Shown: positions 13,993 to 21,872 of the stretch, piece after piece
Position numbering within the stretch: the first letter of the stretch is position 1
Layout of the letters: every line of letters starts with the position of its first letter
NCBI GenBank assembly: GCA_937901445.1
Contig: CALDHY010000006.1
Span: 1-21,946 of the forward strand
DNA from: an uncultured Selenomonadales bacterium
Lineage (GTDB): Bacteria; Bacillota; Negativicutes; Selenomonadales; Selenomonadaceae
DNA: 21,946 bases
Reading direction: 5' to 3'
The notes under the pieces: generated by a model
Told to the model about the DNA's origin: nothing
Databases searched by the model: none
What the model saw: the letters and a program-made list of their open reading frames with translations, nothing else
Position numbers and translations under genes: made by a program

Positions 13993-16083
13993 ATGCAGGC
14001 ATCCTACACCGGCTTAGTTAAATTTATTTCCGGCGAAACGATTTGTACAATTCCTGTTTACCAACGCAATTACGATTGGAAAAAATCGCACTGTGAACAA
14101 CTTTTTGCAGATTTGGAACGCTTAATAAAAAAAGAAAAGCCGGAACATTTTATCGGCACGGTTGTTTATAAAGAGCGAGAAAAAGGTACTTTCACTGAAC
14201 AAATTATAATCGACGGGCAGCAAAGAATCACGAGCGTTATTTTGTTGGCAAAGGCGGTTTATGATTTATCTGATAATGCACAACTGCGCGGGAAAATTTA
14301 TACTGCTTTTATAAAAAGTTCAAACGAAGACGAATTTTTTAAATTGCGACCTTCAGAATTCGACAGTGAAATTTTTAGAAAGATAATGAACGGCGAAAAT
14401 TTCGGCCCTACAGAATTTTCACAGCTTTATCTGAATTACAAATTTTTCAAAGAAAAGCTCGATGCTTCAGGATATGAACTTTCAGCCGTTCGTGATGCAA
14501 TAACTAAATTAAAAATTGTTGCACTGAAACTTGACAACGAAAACCCGCAAGAAATTTTTGAATCGCTTAACTCAACCGGCAAAGATTTAACAGAAACCGA
14601 ATTGATACGAAATTATTTGCTGATTAATTTAAGTGCGGATGTTCAAGAAGACCTTTACAAAAAATATTGGTTGCAGATTGAAAAGATGCTGCGCGACTCT
14701 GAAACTTTTGAAAATTTTATGATTCAATATCTAGTTTCAGTGCGAAAATCCAGTAAATCCAGACAAGGCGGAAAAGATATTCAAATTTCAAAATACGCGC
14801 TTTACCCTGCATTTAAAACTTATTTTGAAAAAAATTACAGCGGCGATAAGGCTGAACAAGTTGAAAATTTTTTGGCTGATATGTACGATTACGCCGAATT
14901 TTACAGTCGATTACTTGCTATTGAAAATGCAAATTTTGAAAGTTTATCTGCGTTGGAGAAAAAATTTTACGAGTTAAGGTATCTTGTTGGGGCGTCAAAT
15001 TCGCCAATTATTTTGATGGATTTACATAACAAGTACGAAAATTATATTTTAGACGAAAATACTTTTATACAAATTCTGGACGCGCTGATTTCCTACATGT
15101 TCCGTGCAAAAATTTGCAGACAAACCGGCGCAGACGCTACGCAAAACGCAGGTAATATTCTCAAACGTTTTGAAGAGGATAAAAAATTTACCGTTGATTC
15201 TTTTTGGGACGCCATTACTGCAGGCAACGGCAAATATGCTTTTCCAAATGACAAACAATTTAAGGACGCGCTTAAAAGTTCTGAATTGTGCTTGTCATTT
15301 AAGAGCGAAAATTCAAAATATCTGAAATATTTTTTGTATGTGCTTGATCGGGATATTAATCATTCACATAACTTTTCAGACTATGAAAATTTGTCTGTAG
15401 AATTTGTAATTCCGAAAAAACTTACAGTTAATTGGACAAATTATTTACAGAATCAAGGTGATTCACAAGCAGATAAAATTTTAAATTCTTTAGGAAATTT
15501 AGTCATTGTTTCAGAGGCTCCAAGTAAAAATGCCCTCTTCGTTGATAAAAGAAAAATTTTTGCAACTTCGGAATTTTCATATACGCGAGATTTAAAAAAC
15601 TATCAGGATTGGACTTCACGGCAAATTAAACGTCGTACAGCAATTTTTGCTGAACTCGCTTTGAAAATTTGGACTTTGCCGGAAAAATATAATTTAGATG
15701 TTGACGTTATCCCGGAAGATTTTAATTTAGATTCGGATTTTAGAATCTTTACCAGTACAACACCTGCCACTATAACAATTTCCGAAAAAGAATATCATAT
15801 CAATTATTGGATTGATTTATTGCGGCGTGTCGCGCAGGAACTTTACAACCTAGATGAAGATATTTTTAAACTGTCAGTTCTAGAATATCCCTTAAGCAGA
15901 TTTTTTTCAACCACGCCGGAAAGTTTGGAATCCCCTTTTAAAATTGACGAAAATTTTTATATTGGCGCGGGTATTGATACAAAAAAATGTTTACGTTTTA
16001 CAAAAATAATCGTTGAAAATTTCGACCGTTTAAGTGGTTCAAATTTTAAAGACGAAATTTGGTTTACGATAAAAAATTCTTAA
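13993..16083 (+). CDS. DUF262/DUF1524 (GmrSD-like) defence protein with altered HNH motif
   Basis: This 696-residue protein has the layout of GmrSD-like type IV restriction and related phage-defence enzymes. The N-terminal DUF262 domain shows IPVYQRNYDW (residues 20-29) and the nucleotide-dependent motif DGQQR (74-78). From about residue 460 the DUF1524 region is recognisable by LGNLVIVSEA, an FVDKRKIF-like block and DWTSRQIKRRTAIFAELALKIW. Its HNH histidine, normally in an IEHI(L/M)P motif, is replaced: the sequence is VEFVIP with Phe471. A further C-terminal domain of about 120 residues (from about 580) contains NYWIDLLRRVAQEL and is unfamiliar to me. No methylase or partner gene adjoins it, so it is an orphan single-protein system. 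ATG 13993 follows GAAAGGAG and a strong promoter. Confidence 0.85.
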   Translation: MQASYTGLVKFISGETICTIPVYQRNYDWKKSHCEQLFADLERLIKKEKPEHFIGTVVYKEREKGTFTEQIIIDGQQRITSVILLAKAVYDLSDNAQLRGKIYTAFIKSSNEDEFFKLRPSEFDSEIFRKIMNGENFGPTEFSQLYLNYKFFKEKLDASGYELSAVRDAITKLKIVALKLDNENPQEIFESLNSTGKDLTETELIRNYLLINLSADVQEDLYKKYWLQIEKMLRDSETFENFMIQYLVSVRKSSKSRQGGKDIQISKYALYPAFKTYFEKNYSGDKAEQVENFLADMYDYAEFYSRLLAIENANFESLSALEKKFYELRYLVGASNSPIILMDLHNKYENYILDENTFIQILDALISYMFRAKICRQTGADATQNAGNILKRFEEDKKFTVDSFWDAITAGNGKYAFPNDKQFKDALKSSELCLSFKSENSKYLKYFLYVLDRDINHSHNFSDYENLSVEFVIPKKLTVNWTNYLQNQGDSQADKILNSLGNLVIVSEAPSKNALFVDKRKIFATSEFSYTRDLKNYQDWTSRQIKRRTAIFAELALKIWTLPEKYNLDVDVIPEDFNLDSDFRIFTSTTPATITISEKEYHINYWIDLLRRVAQELYNLDEDIFKLSVLEYPLSRFFSTTPESLESPFKIDENFYIGAGIDTKKCLRFTKIIVENFDRLSGSNFKDEIWFTIKNS

Positions 16084-16127
16084 TAAAAATTTAATCTTCC
16101 TCAAATGATTTTTAAAGATTAGCCGTT

Positions 16128-16133
16128 TATAAT
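16128..16133 (+). promoter_or_regulatory. Consensus -10 box before the small exported gene
   Basis: A perfect TATAAT stands 33 bases before ATG 16166. The -35 region (around 16105) is poor, and a 7-bp inverted repeat (TAATCTT at 16092-16098, AAGATTA at 16115-16121) spans it, so the promoter may need an activator. Confidence 0.45.
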
Positions 16134-16165
16134 TAATACAGCAAAAAGCAAAGGAGTTGTAAGAA

Positions 16166-16480
16166 ATGAAAGCAAAGACTTTGGCACTTACGGCGATAAT
16201 TTGCGGCGCGTCATTTTTGGGAATGAACTTAACTGCAGCTTACGCGGCGTCTTTTGATACGGCTACAAAAATTGAAAATAATATACAAACAGAACAACTT
16301 AGTCAGAAAGTCAGAGACAGAAACAGAGCTATCGGCGCAGTTTTGGGTATAGCGGCAATAGTGGCAATTACCAACAACGACAAGCACAAGAGCGGCAGTC
16401 ACAGCGATTCAAATCGCAGCGGAAATAACAGACGCGAGGCTCCGCCGCCGCCGCCCATGCCCGATAACCACCGCAGATAA
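16166..16480 (+). CDS. Small exported protein with Pro-rich tail
   Basis: This 104-residue protein has a signal peptide (residues 1-28, ending AAYAAS). The mature chain has a polar stretch, one hydrophobic Gly/Ala-rich helix (AIGAVLGIAAIVAI) and a low-complexity tail rich in His, Ser, Asn and Arg that ends in a proline run (APPPPPMPDNHRR). I do not recognise the family. The layout suggests an envelope-associated protein, with the hydrophobic helix in a membrane and the basic tail outside. AAGGAG precedes the ATG. A separate strong promoter follows it, so it is probably monocistronic. Confidence 0.7.
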   Translation: MKAKTLALTAIICGASFLGMNLTAAYAASFDTATKIENNIQTEQLSQKVRDRNRAIGAVLGIAAIVAITNNDKHKSGSHSDSNRSGNNRREAPPPPPMPDNHRR

Positions 16481-16511
16481 TTTTTTTTGTAAACAAGGAA
16501 AATCTTATTGC

Positions 16512-16541
16512 TTGACGAAAATACAGTTCGTCAGGTATATT
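16512..16541 (+). promoter_or_regulatory. Promoter with embedded operator for the CsgG/FlgT-like operon
   Basis: TTGACG (16512-16517) and TATATT (16536-16541) are 18 bases apart. Between them is a perfect inverted repeat, TGACGAA (16513-16519) and TTCGTCA (16527-16533), with a 7-base centre. It overlaps the -35 box and the spacer, where a repressor dimer would block polymerase. Confidence 0.6.
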
Positions 16542-16584
16542 TTTTTATTGTGAGGTAGTTTTTCTGTTGGGAGGATTGATTTTT

Positions 16585-17412
16585 ATGAACTGTTCAAAAA
16601 AAGTTTTAACGGCGTTGTTTGCAGTATGTATGATGATTTGTTTAACAATGTCAGCTGAAGCGGCGAAAAAGATTGTGGCAGTAATGCCGCTTGAAAACGT
16701 TTCAGGGTTCGGCGATGCAAATGTTGCAGAAATTATGACAGAAAAATTAACTGTCGCACTTCAAACCAGTAACAGGTATTCAGTCATTGAACGAAATCAA
16801 ATGGCAACTGTTTTAAGGGAACAGGGTTTTCAAAATATTACAGGAAGTTCAGCCGTTGAAATTGGCAAACTTACCGGCGCAAATTATTTATTGCTCGGCA
16901 AAGTTACAATGGCAACCGTAAGCACAAACGCCAATAAATCTCTTTTGGGCGGCACGGGGCTTGAAGGTTTTGTGAACGGCGTCAAAGGCAAAGTAGGCGT
17001 TGATATTCGTTTTGTCGATGCGGAAACAGGCGAAGTAATTTTTGCCGAAAATTTCACCGGCGGCAAAAGCGGCAGTACCGTTATTGATGCCGTCAATGGA
17101 GCTTGCACTGAAGCGGCAGAGAATTTCTTGAAAAAATTAACGGCAAATGTAATGGGGCGCGTAGCTGATATTTCCGGCGAAGAATTTTATATCGATTTGG
17201 GCAGTGACAGCGGATTCAAAAAAGGCGATACTATTTTGATTGTACGTGAAACCACGCCAATAGAAGTAAACGGCAAAGTTGTCGGTATGAAAACCATTCA
17301 AATTGGCAAGGCAAAAATTACCGAAGTCAACGCCGAATATTCAGTTTGCAAAGTTACAAACGTACAAAAGGGACAAACTATTAAAAAGGGCGACGTCGTA
17401 AAGAGGGGCTGA
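16585..17412 (+). CDS. Exported CsgG-family protein with FlgT_C-like tail
   Basis: The 275-residue protein begins with a signal peptide (to about residue 26, SAEA). I see no convincing lipobox, so it is probably periplasmic rather than a lipoprotein. Residues about 27-190 match the CsgG/TolB-N fold: KKIVAVMPLENVSG, TEKLTVALQTSNRYSVIERNQ, GKLTGANYLLLGKV and VDIRFVDAETGEVIFAENFTGG. Residues about 192-275 form a beta-rich domain (GRVADISGEEFYIDLGSDSG, FKKGDTILIVRE) like the C-terminal domain of flagellar FlgT. CsgG proteins form outer-membrane secretion pores; this one lacks an obvious lipid anchor, so a scaffold role in envelope assembly is equally likely. It is co-transcribed with the FlgT-like gene four bases on. 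GGGAGG supports ATG 16585. Confidence 0.82.
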   Translation: MNCSKKVLTALFAVCMMICLTMSAEAAKKIVAVMPLENVSGFGDANVAEIMTEKLTVALQTSNRYSVIERNQMATVLREQGFQNITGSSAVEIGKLTGANYLLLGKVTMATVSTNANKSLLGGTGLEGFVNGVKGKVGVDIRFVDAETGEVIFAENFTGGKSGSTVIDAVNGACTEAAENFLKKLTANVMGRVADISGEEFYIDLGSDSGFKKGDTILIVRETTPIEVNGKVVGMKTIQIGKAKITEVNAEYSVCKVTNVQKGQTIKKGDVVKRG

Positions 17413-17416
17413 TAAC

Positions 17417-18508
17417 TTGAAACGGCTTGCTATTTTAATTTTTGCCGTGCTGATTGTTTTTACAGGCTCGGCACTTGCAAAAAATGTAACGGTAACCGGC
17501 AGCGGCGTAACACCGGCAGATGCTGAAAATGACGCGCTCCGCCTTGCCGTTGAAAATACTTTGGGCGTTTTGGTAGATTCAAATACTCTCGTTGAAAAAA
17601 ACGTCGTTATTCAAGATCAAATATACACTCAATCACGCGGCTTCGTTACGGATTATAAAGTTATCGAAAAAAAACAAAGTAACGGCGTTTGGAGCGTTAC
17701 AATTTCTGCCGTTGTCGACGACCAGCCGAATTCAAAATTGATGAGCGAATTAACGCGGCTCGGGATTATCAATCTGCAACTTAGAAATCCCAAAATCGCC
17801 GTCTACGTTCCTGAAACTCATATTCAGTACAGAATCCCAGACCCAGCCGGTGAAACGGCGATTGTTAAGGCGTTGATTGACGCCGGATTTTCACAAGTTA
17901 CTGAAGTTGGAACCCGTTTGAACTTTCAATATCCCTTGAGAATGACAGCGGCAGATATGACGCAAGCGGCGCAAATGTTGGGCGTCGATATTATGATTGT
18001 AGGCGAGGCGTTCAGTGAAGGATTGGGAGACGCGGCGCAATGGTTGCCGGGCAGACAACGTTCAAATATGCAAAGTTGCCGCGCCCGCGTTGAGGCTAAA
18101 ATGTTTATCGTAAAAACGGGACAGATTATCGCTGCAGACGGCAAATACGGCTCCGGCATGGACAATTCTGAAGCAATCGCCTCCAAAAAAGCGTTGGCGG
18201 CGGCAGGCAAGGAAATGGGCGAATATTTTGTACAGCAGATAACCGGAATGTACACCAGCCAACAAAATATCGAAGTTGTAGTTTACGGCGCGGCGTTCCA
18301 GAAAATTAATCAAGTGCAAATTGCTATTGGAAATGTGCGCGGCGTCAAAAGTTGCAACCTTTCAAGCTATGAAGGCGGTCGCGCAGTTTTTACCGTTTCT
18401 TACAGCGGATCGCCTCAAACTCTTTTCAACGAAATTCAGCGCGCCTCTGATGAAGATTTAATTTTACAGTCAATCGCTTACAATACCTTAACTATTAAAG
18501 TTCGCTGA
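17417..18508 (+). CDS. Exported FlgT-like envelope protein
   Basis: This 363-residue protein has a signal peptide (ending GSALA, about residue 21). Residues about 22-105 match the FlgT N-terminal domain: VTVTGSGVTPADAENDALRL, LGVLVDSNTLVE and SRGFVTDYKVIEK. The middle (about 125-270) resembles the CsgG-like middle domain of FlgT, with PKIAVYVPETHIQYR and LGVDIMIVGEAFSEG. A C-terminal module of about 85 residues follows (from NIEVVVYGAAFQKINQV). In Vibrio, FlgT forms the H-ring around the flagellar basal body, but no flagellar gene is nearby, so an outer-membrane role outside motility is open. The start is TTG 17417, with GAGGGG eight bases upstream. A strong terminator follows. Confidence 0.78.
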   Translation: MKRLAILIFAVLIVFTGSALAKNVTVTGSGVTPADAENDALRLAVENTLGVLVDSNTLVEKNVVIQDQIYTQSRGFVTDYKVIEKKQSNGVWSVTISAVVDDQPNSKLMSELTRLGIINLQLRNPKIAVYVPETHIQYRIPDPAGETAIVKALIDAGFSQVTEVGTRLNFQYPLRMTAADMTQAAQMLGVDIMIVGEAFSEGLGDAAQWLPGRQRSNMQSCRARVEAKMFIVKTGQIIAADGKYGSGMDNSEAIASKKALAAAGKEMGEYFVQQITGMYTSQQNIEVVVYGAAFQKINQVQIAIGNVRGVKSCNLSSYEGGRAVFTVSYSGSPQTLFNEIQRASDEDLILQSIAYNTLTIKVR

Positions 18509-18517
18509 AAATTTTTT

Positions 18518-18544
18518 ATTCCCCGCGTCAGGGGAATTTTTTTT
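18518..18544. terminator. Rho-independent terminator after the FlgT-like gene
   Basis: A seven-base GC-rich stem (ATTCCCC at 18518-18524, GGGGAAT at 18531-18537) with a GCGTCA loop is followed by a run of eight T. The A/T runs on both sides allow it to work for the convergent minus-strand operon too. Confidence 0.9.
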
Positions 18545-18863
18545 ATGCAAAGTAAATCAAGCCGCAAATGTAACTTGTCGCGTTCGTCAAGATTAAAACT
18601 TTTAATAATTTCAGTGAAGGCTTTAACCAATATGAACACAACACAAACTCCAAAATCAGCACGGTTAATTCACTAAAAAAAATTATCAGCCAATCCTGCG
18701 CGACGCTCGACAAAAAATCATTCAGTAACAGGTTGCTGATTAAATTCACTGCCGCAAACAAAATTAAATCTTTCGCAGTTCGATAACCGCACAAAAAAAA
18801 TATTGGCACCTCAATTAAAGCGGTTGCCAATGCATAAACTATTAAATCGTCGTTAATGAACAT
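18543..18863 (-). CDS. Small integral membrane protein, unknown
   Basis: This 106-residue protein is almost entirely hydrophobic, with three or four membrane segments, acidic and asparagine residues near its start (MFINDDLIVY), and no recognisable motif. It overlaps the end of the MFS-like gene by 22 bases, so it is the last gene of a three-gene operon and is likely expressed by translational coupling. It stops right at the shared terminator. A partner role with the MFS-like protein is an inference from the overlap only. Confidence 0.6.
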   Translation of the reverse strand: MFINDDLIVYALATALIEVPIFFLCGYRTAKDLILFAAVNLISNLLLNDFLSSVAQDWLIIFFSELTVLILEFVLCSYWLKPSLKLLKVLILTNATSYICGLIYFA

Positions 18864-19816
18864 TTTCTAAAAATCTTCCACGCGGCAAACAAAATTAAAA
18901 ATTGAATCACGACCATTGCTTGAACGGCGATGGTTATTTTTTCGTGGAAAAATGCTCCCGGCATTAAACAACCCGCCGCCAATCCGAAAATCATTCCGGG
19001 ATATGCAGGACTGCAGGCGTGCAAAAGTCTAAGCGTCAAGGGCATTGTCATATTGAACGATAAAGTTAAGATTATCAGCGGCACCAATCCTACAAACTGC
19101 AAAGATAAAAAGCCTAACAAGAATATCAGCAGAATTGTATTTTGCCAGCCGAATTTGTCACAACACACGCCGCCCAAAAATTTTCCCGCCGCAAAAATTA
19201 TAGGAAACAACATTACATATTCAGACGAACTGCCGCCGCCGCCAAATCCTCTCATTATTACGCAACTTAACAAAAGTATCGAACAAAAAATTAACGGCAA
19301 CGATAAACCTGTTTCTGAAATTTGCACGTCAGAAATTTCCGGCTCTTGAAATTTTGCCAGAACTAAAACCGTAAGTACTGCATAGGCAATTAAAAATATT
19401 TTGGCGTCAATCAGCAAGTTTAAGCCCGCCGCCAATCCTATTGCGCCGCTTGAAACAAATAATCCCAACGCCTTAAAGCTTGAATAATTTTGCAAAACGA
19501 TACGGCCCGCCGTCACGTGAAACAAACAATTTCCGACGCCCAAAAATATCGCCTGCGCGAAAATTCCGGCAACCGGCAAAGTTCCAACGCCTAAACATAT
19601 CAGCGAAACAAGAAATGACGCCCGCAAAAAATTTTGGTGTTTATCCAAAAAAAATCCCGCCGCCGCTTGCCCGCCGAATGCAATTAAGTTGTAAATTCCG
19701 AAATAGAAAACTATTTGCTCATAGTCAAACTCGTTTACCGCGTAAGCCGCCAACGCCGCGCCGCAAATTCCATCAACCGTCAAATGTTGCAACGTGTATA
19801 AAATCAGCATTTTCAT
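18842..19816 (-). CDS. MFS-like transporter, short form
   Basis: This 324-residue membrane protein has about ten hydrophobic segments. The N-terminus LYTLQHLTVDGICGAALAAY and the later AAAGFFLDKHQNF and NCLFHVTAGRIV blocks are reminiscent of the major facilitator superfamily, especially the Fsr-like branch seen at 9152, but the protein is about 60 residues shorter than a normal twelve-helix MFS. It is not visibly broken: start, stop and hydrophobic pattern are continuous. ATG 19816 overlaps the stop of the upstream exported gene in an ATGA, and the gene overlaps the small membrane gene downstream by 22 bases. Substrate unknown. Confidence 0.65.
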   Translation of the reverse strand: MKMLILYTLQHLTVDGICGAALAAYAVNEFDYEQIVFYFGIYNLIAFGGQAAAGFFLDKHQNFLRASFLVSLICLGVGTLPVAGIFAQAIFLGVGNCLFHVTAGRIVLQNYSSFKALGLFVSSGAIGLAAGLNLLIDAKIFLIAYAVLTVLVLAKFQEPEISDVQISETGLSLPLIFCSILLLSCVIMRGFGGGGSSSEYVMLFPIIFAAGKFLGGVCCDKFGWQNTILLIFLLGFLSLQFVGLVPLIILTLSFNMTMPLTLRLLHACSPAYPGMIFGLAAGCLMPGAFFHEKITIAVQAMVVIQFLILFAAWKIFRKCSLTTI

Positions 19817-20256
19817 TCAACAGAAAAAATTTGCGCCCGTAATTCATTTTTGTAACGTTCAAAGGAAATTTCATATTTTGCACTTTGAAGGAGCGGGCGG
19901 CTATTAAATCTGTAACTTTTATCTGAATAGTTAAAGTCAAATTCAAAAACCAGATTGTAAGGCGTGTCTTTGTTTAAATCTTTGTAGTAAAAGCCGAAAA
20001 TTGAAATGTCTTCCTCAAAATTACTTTCGCACTCAAAAAATTGTTTGCTGTCAGAAACGCGGTAGACTTTGCAGGAATAACTTTTCAAAGAATCAACGCG
20101 GCGTCTAACTTCAATGATAACTTGTCTGTTTGTTTCGTCTACAGATATAACTGAAAGATTGACAGGAGAAACCGGCGTCCTGTAACGTTCGGGGAATGCT
20201 ACATCCGCACTTGCCGTTGAAAATTGCGCCGCCACTATAAACACCGCAAATATCAT
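19813..20256 (-). CDS. Exported protein, probably frameshifted in its signal peptide
   Basis: From ATG 20256 the frame gives a 147-residue protein with a hydrophobic start (MIFAVFIVAAQFSTASADV), then a beta-rich domain (VNLSVISVDETNRQVIIEVR, YSCKVYRVSDSKQF) with no family I recognise. This ATG has no ribosome binding site. A good GAGGTGA site instead serves an ATG at 20275 whose frame reads ATG TTG AAA AAA ATT TTT and is one base out of register. Removing one base from the adjoining A7-T6 run would yield MLKKIFMIFAVFIVAA, a textbook signal peptide joined to the long frame. So the gene is either phase-variable, mutated, or affected by a homopolymer sequencing error. It leads a three-gene operon. 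Confidence 0.6.
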   Translation of the reverse strand: MIFAVFIVAAQFSTASADVAFPERYRTPVSPVNLSVISVDETNRQVIIEVRRRVDSLKSYSCKVYRVSDSKQFFECESNFEEDISIFGFYYKDLNKDTPYNLVFEFDFNYSDKSYRFNSRPLLQSAKYEISFERYKNELRAQIFSVE

Positions 20257-20295
20257 AAAAAATTTTTTTCAACATAAAAATCACCTCAACAAACT

Positions 20296-20350
20296 TTTCG
20301 ACACAACATTATTTACACCTTTTGCAGGTTAAAAAATATTTGCGTCGAAA
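20296..20350. promoter_or_regulatory. Divergent intergenic region with flanking inverted repeat
   Basis: TTTCGAC (20296-20302) and GTCGAAA (20344-20350) are perfect reverse complements enclosing 41 bases between the divergent operons. Inside lies a plausible plus-strand promoter, TTTACA (20312-20317), 17 bases, AATATT (20335-20340), for the oxidoreductase gene. A shared regulator is possible. Confidence 0.4.
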
Positions 20351-20382
20351 TTATTTGCCGTAAATTTTAAGGAGGCGATTTT

Positions 20383-21369
20383 ATGACTGACAAAAATTTA
20401 AATTGGGCAGTATTGGGAGTCGGCGTTATCGCCAATGAAATGGCTCAAGCTCTTCAAAAGATGGGAAAAAGTTTGTACGCCGTCGGCAACCGCACGCACG
20501 ATAAAGCCGTTGCATTTGCCGAAAAGTACGGCGTCCAAAAAGTTTATGACAAAATCGAAGATATGTTTTATGATGATGAAGTTGACATAATTTATATTAC
20601 CAGTCCGCACAATACGCACTTTAATTTTATGAAACAGGCTCTTGAAAACGGCAAAAATATTTTTGTCGAAAAATCAATCACGTTAAACAGCCGCGAACTT
20701 GACGAAATGATTAAGCTTGCCAATGAAAAAAATTTAATTATCGCAGAGGCAATGACAATTTGGCACATGCCGCTTTACAAGGAACTTTGGCGAATTGTAC
20801 AAAGCGGCGAACTCGGCAAAGTTCAGATTATCACGCTGAATTTCGGCAGTTTCAAAGAATACAATATGAAGAATCGCTTTTTCAATATGAATCTTGCAGG
20901 CGGCGCAATGCTCGATATTGGAGTTTACGCGCTGTCAATCGTGCGCAGTTTCATGGACGAAAAACCTGCCGAAATTTTAAGCCAATGGAAACCTGCGCCG
21001 TCAGGCTCTGATGAACAAGCTACAATTCTGCTGAAAAATTCTTTGGGGCAAATGGCAACCGTTGCTCTTTCCATGCACTCAAAACAACCTAAGCGCGCGG
21101 TTATCAGTTGCGAAAAAGGCTACATTGAAATTGTCGAATACCCTCGCGCAGATAAAGCGGTTATAGTTGATGCGGAAACGGGCGCGGCGCGTGAAGTTGC
21201 CGCCGGTGAACGCCCCAACGCCCTTTATTATGAAATGCTTGATATGGAAAAAGCCGTCCGTACAAAAAATATTTCCGAATTGAAGTTAGACTTTTCAAAA
21301 GATGTTATGGACATTATGACTGCGTTAAGAAAAAGTTGGAATTTGAAATATCCTAATGAGGAGTGGTAA
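20383..21369 (+). CDS. Gfo/Idh/MocA family NAD(P)-dependent oxidoreductase
   Basis: This 328-residue enzyme has an N-terminal Rossmann fold with the dinucleotide motif VLGVGVIANEM (near residues 11-21). The family hallmark FVEKSIT carries the Glu-Lys pair in the usual EKP position, here with Ser instead of Pro. The C-terminal substrate domain includes GGAMLDIGVYAL, which holds the conserved Asp-x-Gly-x-Tyr. Members oxidise or reduce sugars, inositols or related dihydrodiols; the substrate is undetermined. AAGGAGG precedes ATG 20383. Its last codons (GAG GAG TGG) supply the ribosome binding site of the permease gene, so the two are coupled. Confidence 0.9.
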   Translation: MTDKNLNWAVLGVGVIANEMAQALQKMGKSLYAVGNRTHDKAVAFAEKYGVQKVYDKIEDMFYDDEVDIIYITSPHNTHFNFMKQALENGKNIFVEKSITLNSRELDEMIKLANEKNLIIAEAMTIWHMPLYKELWRIVQSGELGKVQIITLNFGSFKEYNMKNRFFNMNLAGGAMLDIGVYALSIVRSFMDEKPAEILSQWKPAPSGSDEQATILLKNSLGQMATVALSMHSKQPKRAVISCEKGYIEIVEYPRADKAVIVDAETGAAREVAAGERPNALYYEMLDMEKAVRTKNISELKLDFSKDVMDIMTALRKSWNLKYPNEEW

Positions 21370-21374
21370 CAAGC

Positions 21375-21872
21375 GTGAATGAAGAAAAATTAAATCGCGG
21401 TTTAAAAAATCGTCACTTACAAATGATCGCACTCGGTACCGCAGTTGGTACCGGGCTTTTTTATGGCTCGACTTCAACCATTGCGCTTGCCGGTCCTGCA
21501 GTTTCATTGAGTTATTTAATCGGCGGGATAGTAATTTTTTTTATTGTGCGGATGCTCGGCGAAATGTCGGTTGAGGAGCCTGTTTCCGGTTCATTCAGCT
21601 ATTACGCCACAAAATATTGGGGGCAATTTCCGGGATTTTTGGCGGGCTGGAATTATTGGTTTTTGTATATTTTGGTAAGTATGGCGGAGCTTACGGCAGT
21701 TGGAATTTACTTGCAATATTGGTTTCCGGACTTACCGCAATGGCTCGGCGCGTTTATCTGCTTGATAATTATAACCGCTGTAAATTTAATCACTGTTTCA
21801 GCTTACGGCGAAATTGAATTTTGGATGTCATTAATAAAAATTTCGGCGATAATTTTTATGATAATTTTTTAA
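21375..21872 (+). CDS. Amino-acid permease (APC family), truncated after about 165 residues
   Basis: The N-terminal third of an amino-acid/polyamine/organocation permease is clear: LNRGLKNRHLQMIALGTAVG, GTGLFYGS (the unwound helix 1 that binds substrate), LGEMSVEEPVSGSFSYYA and FLAGWNYWFLYI. Normal members have 450-480 residues and twelve helices; this frame ends at TAA 21870-21872 within the fifth helix (KISAIIFMIIF). Past the stop the sequence no longer looks like the permease in any frame I tried, so a rearrangement or insertion at about 21860-21872 is more likely than a point mutation. Start GTG 21375 is ten bases after GAGGAG; GTG 21363 overlaps the previous gene and is less likely. The product is unlikely to transport. 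Confidence 0.75.
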   Translation: MNEEKLNRGLKNRHLQMIALGTAVGTGLFYGSTSTIALAGPAVSLSYLIGGIVIFFIVRMLGEMSVEEPVSGSFSYYATKYWGQFPGFLAGWNYWFLYILVSMAELTAVGIYLQYWFPDLPQWLGAFICLIIITAVNLITVSAYGEIEFWMSLIKISAIIFMIIF

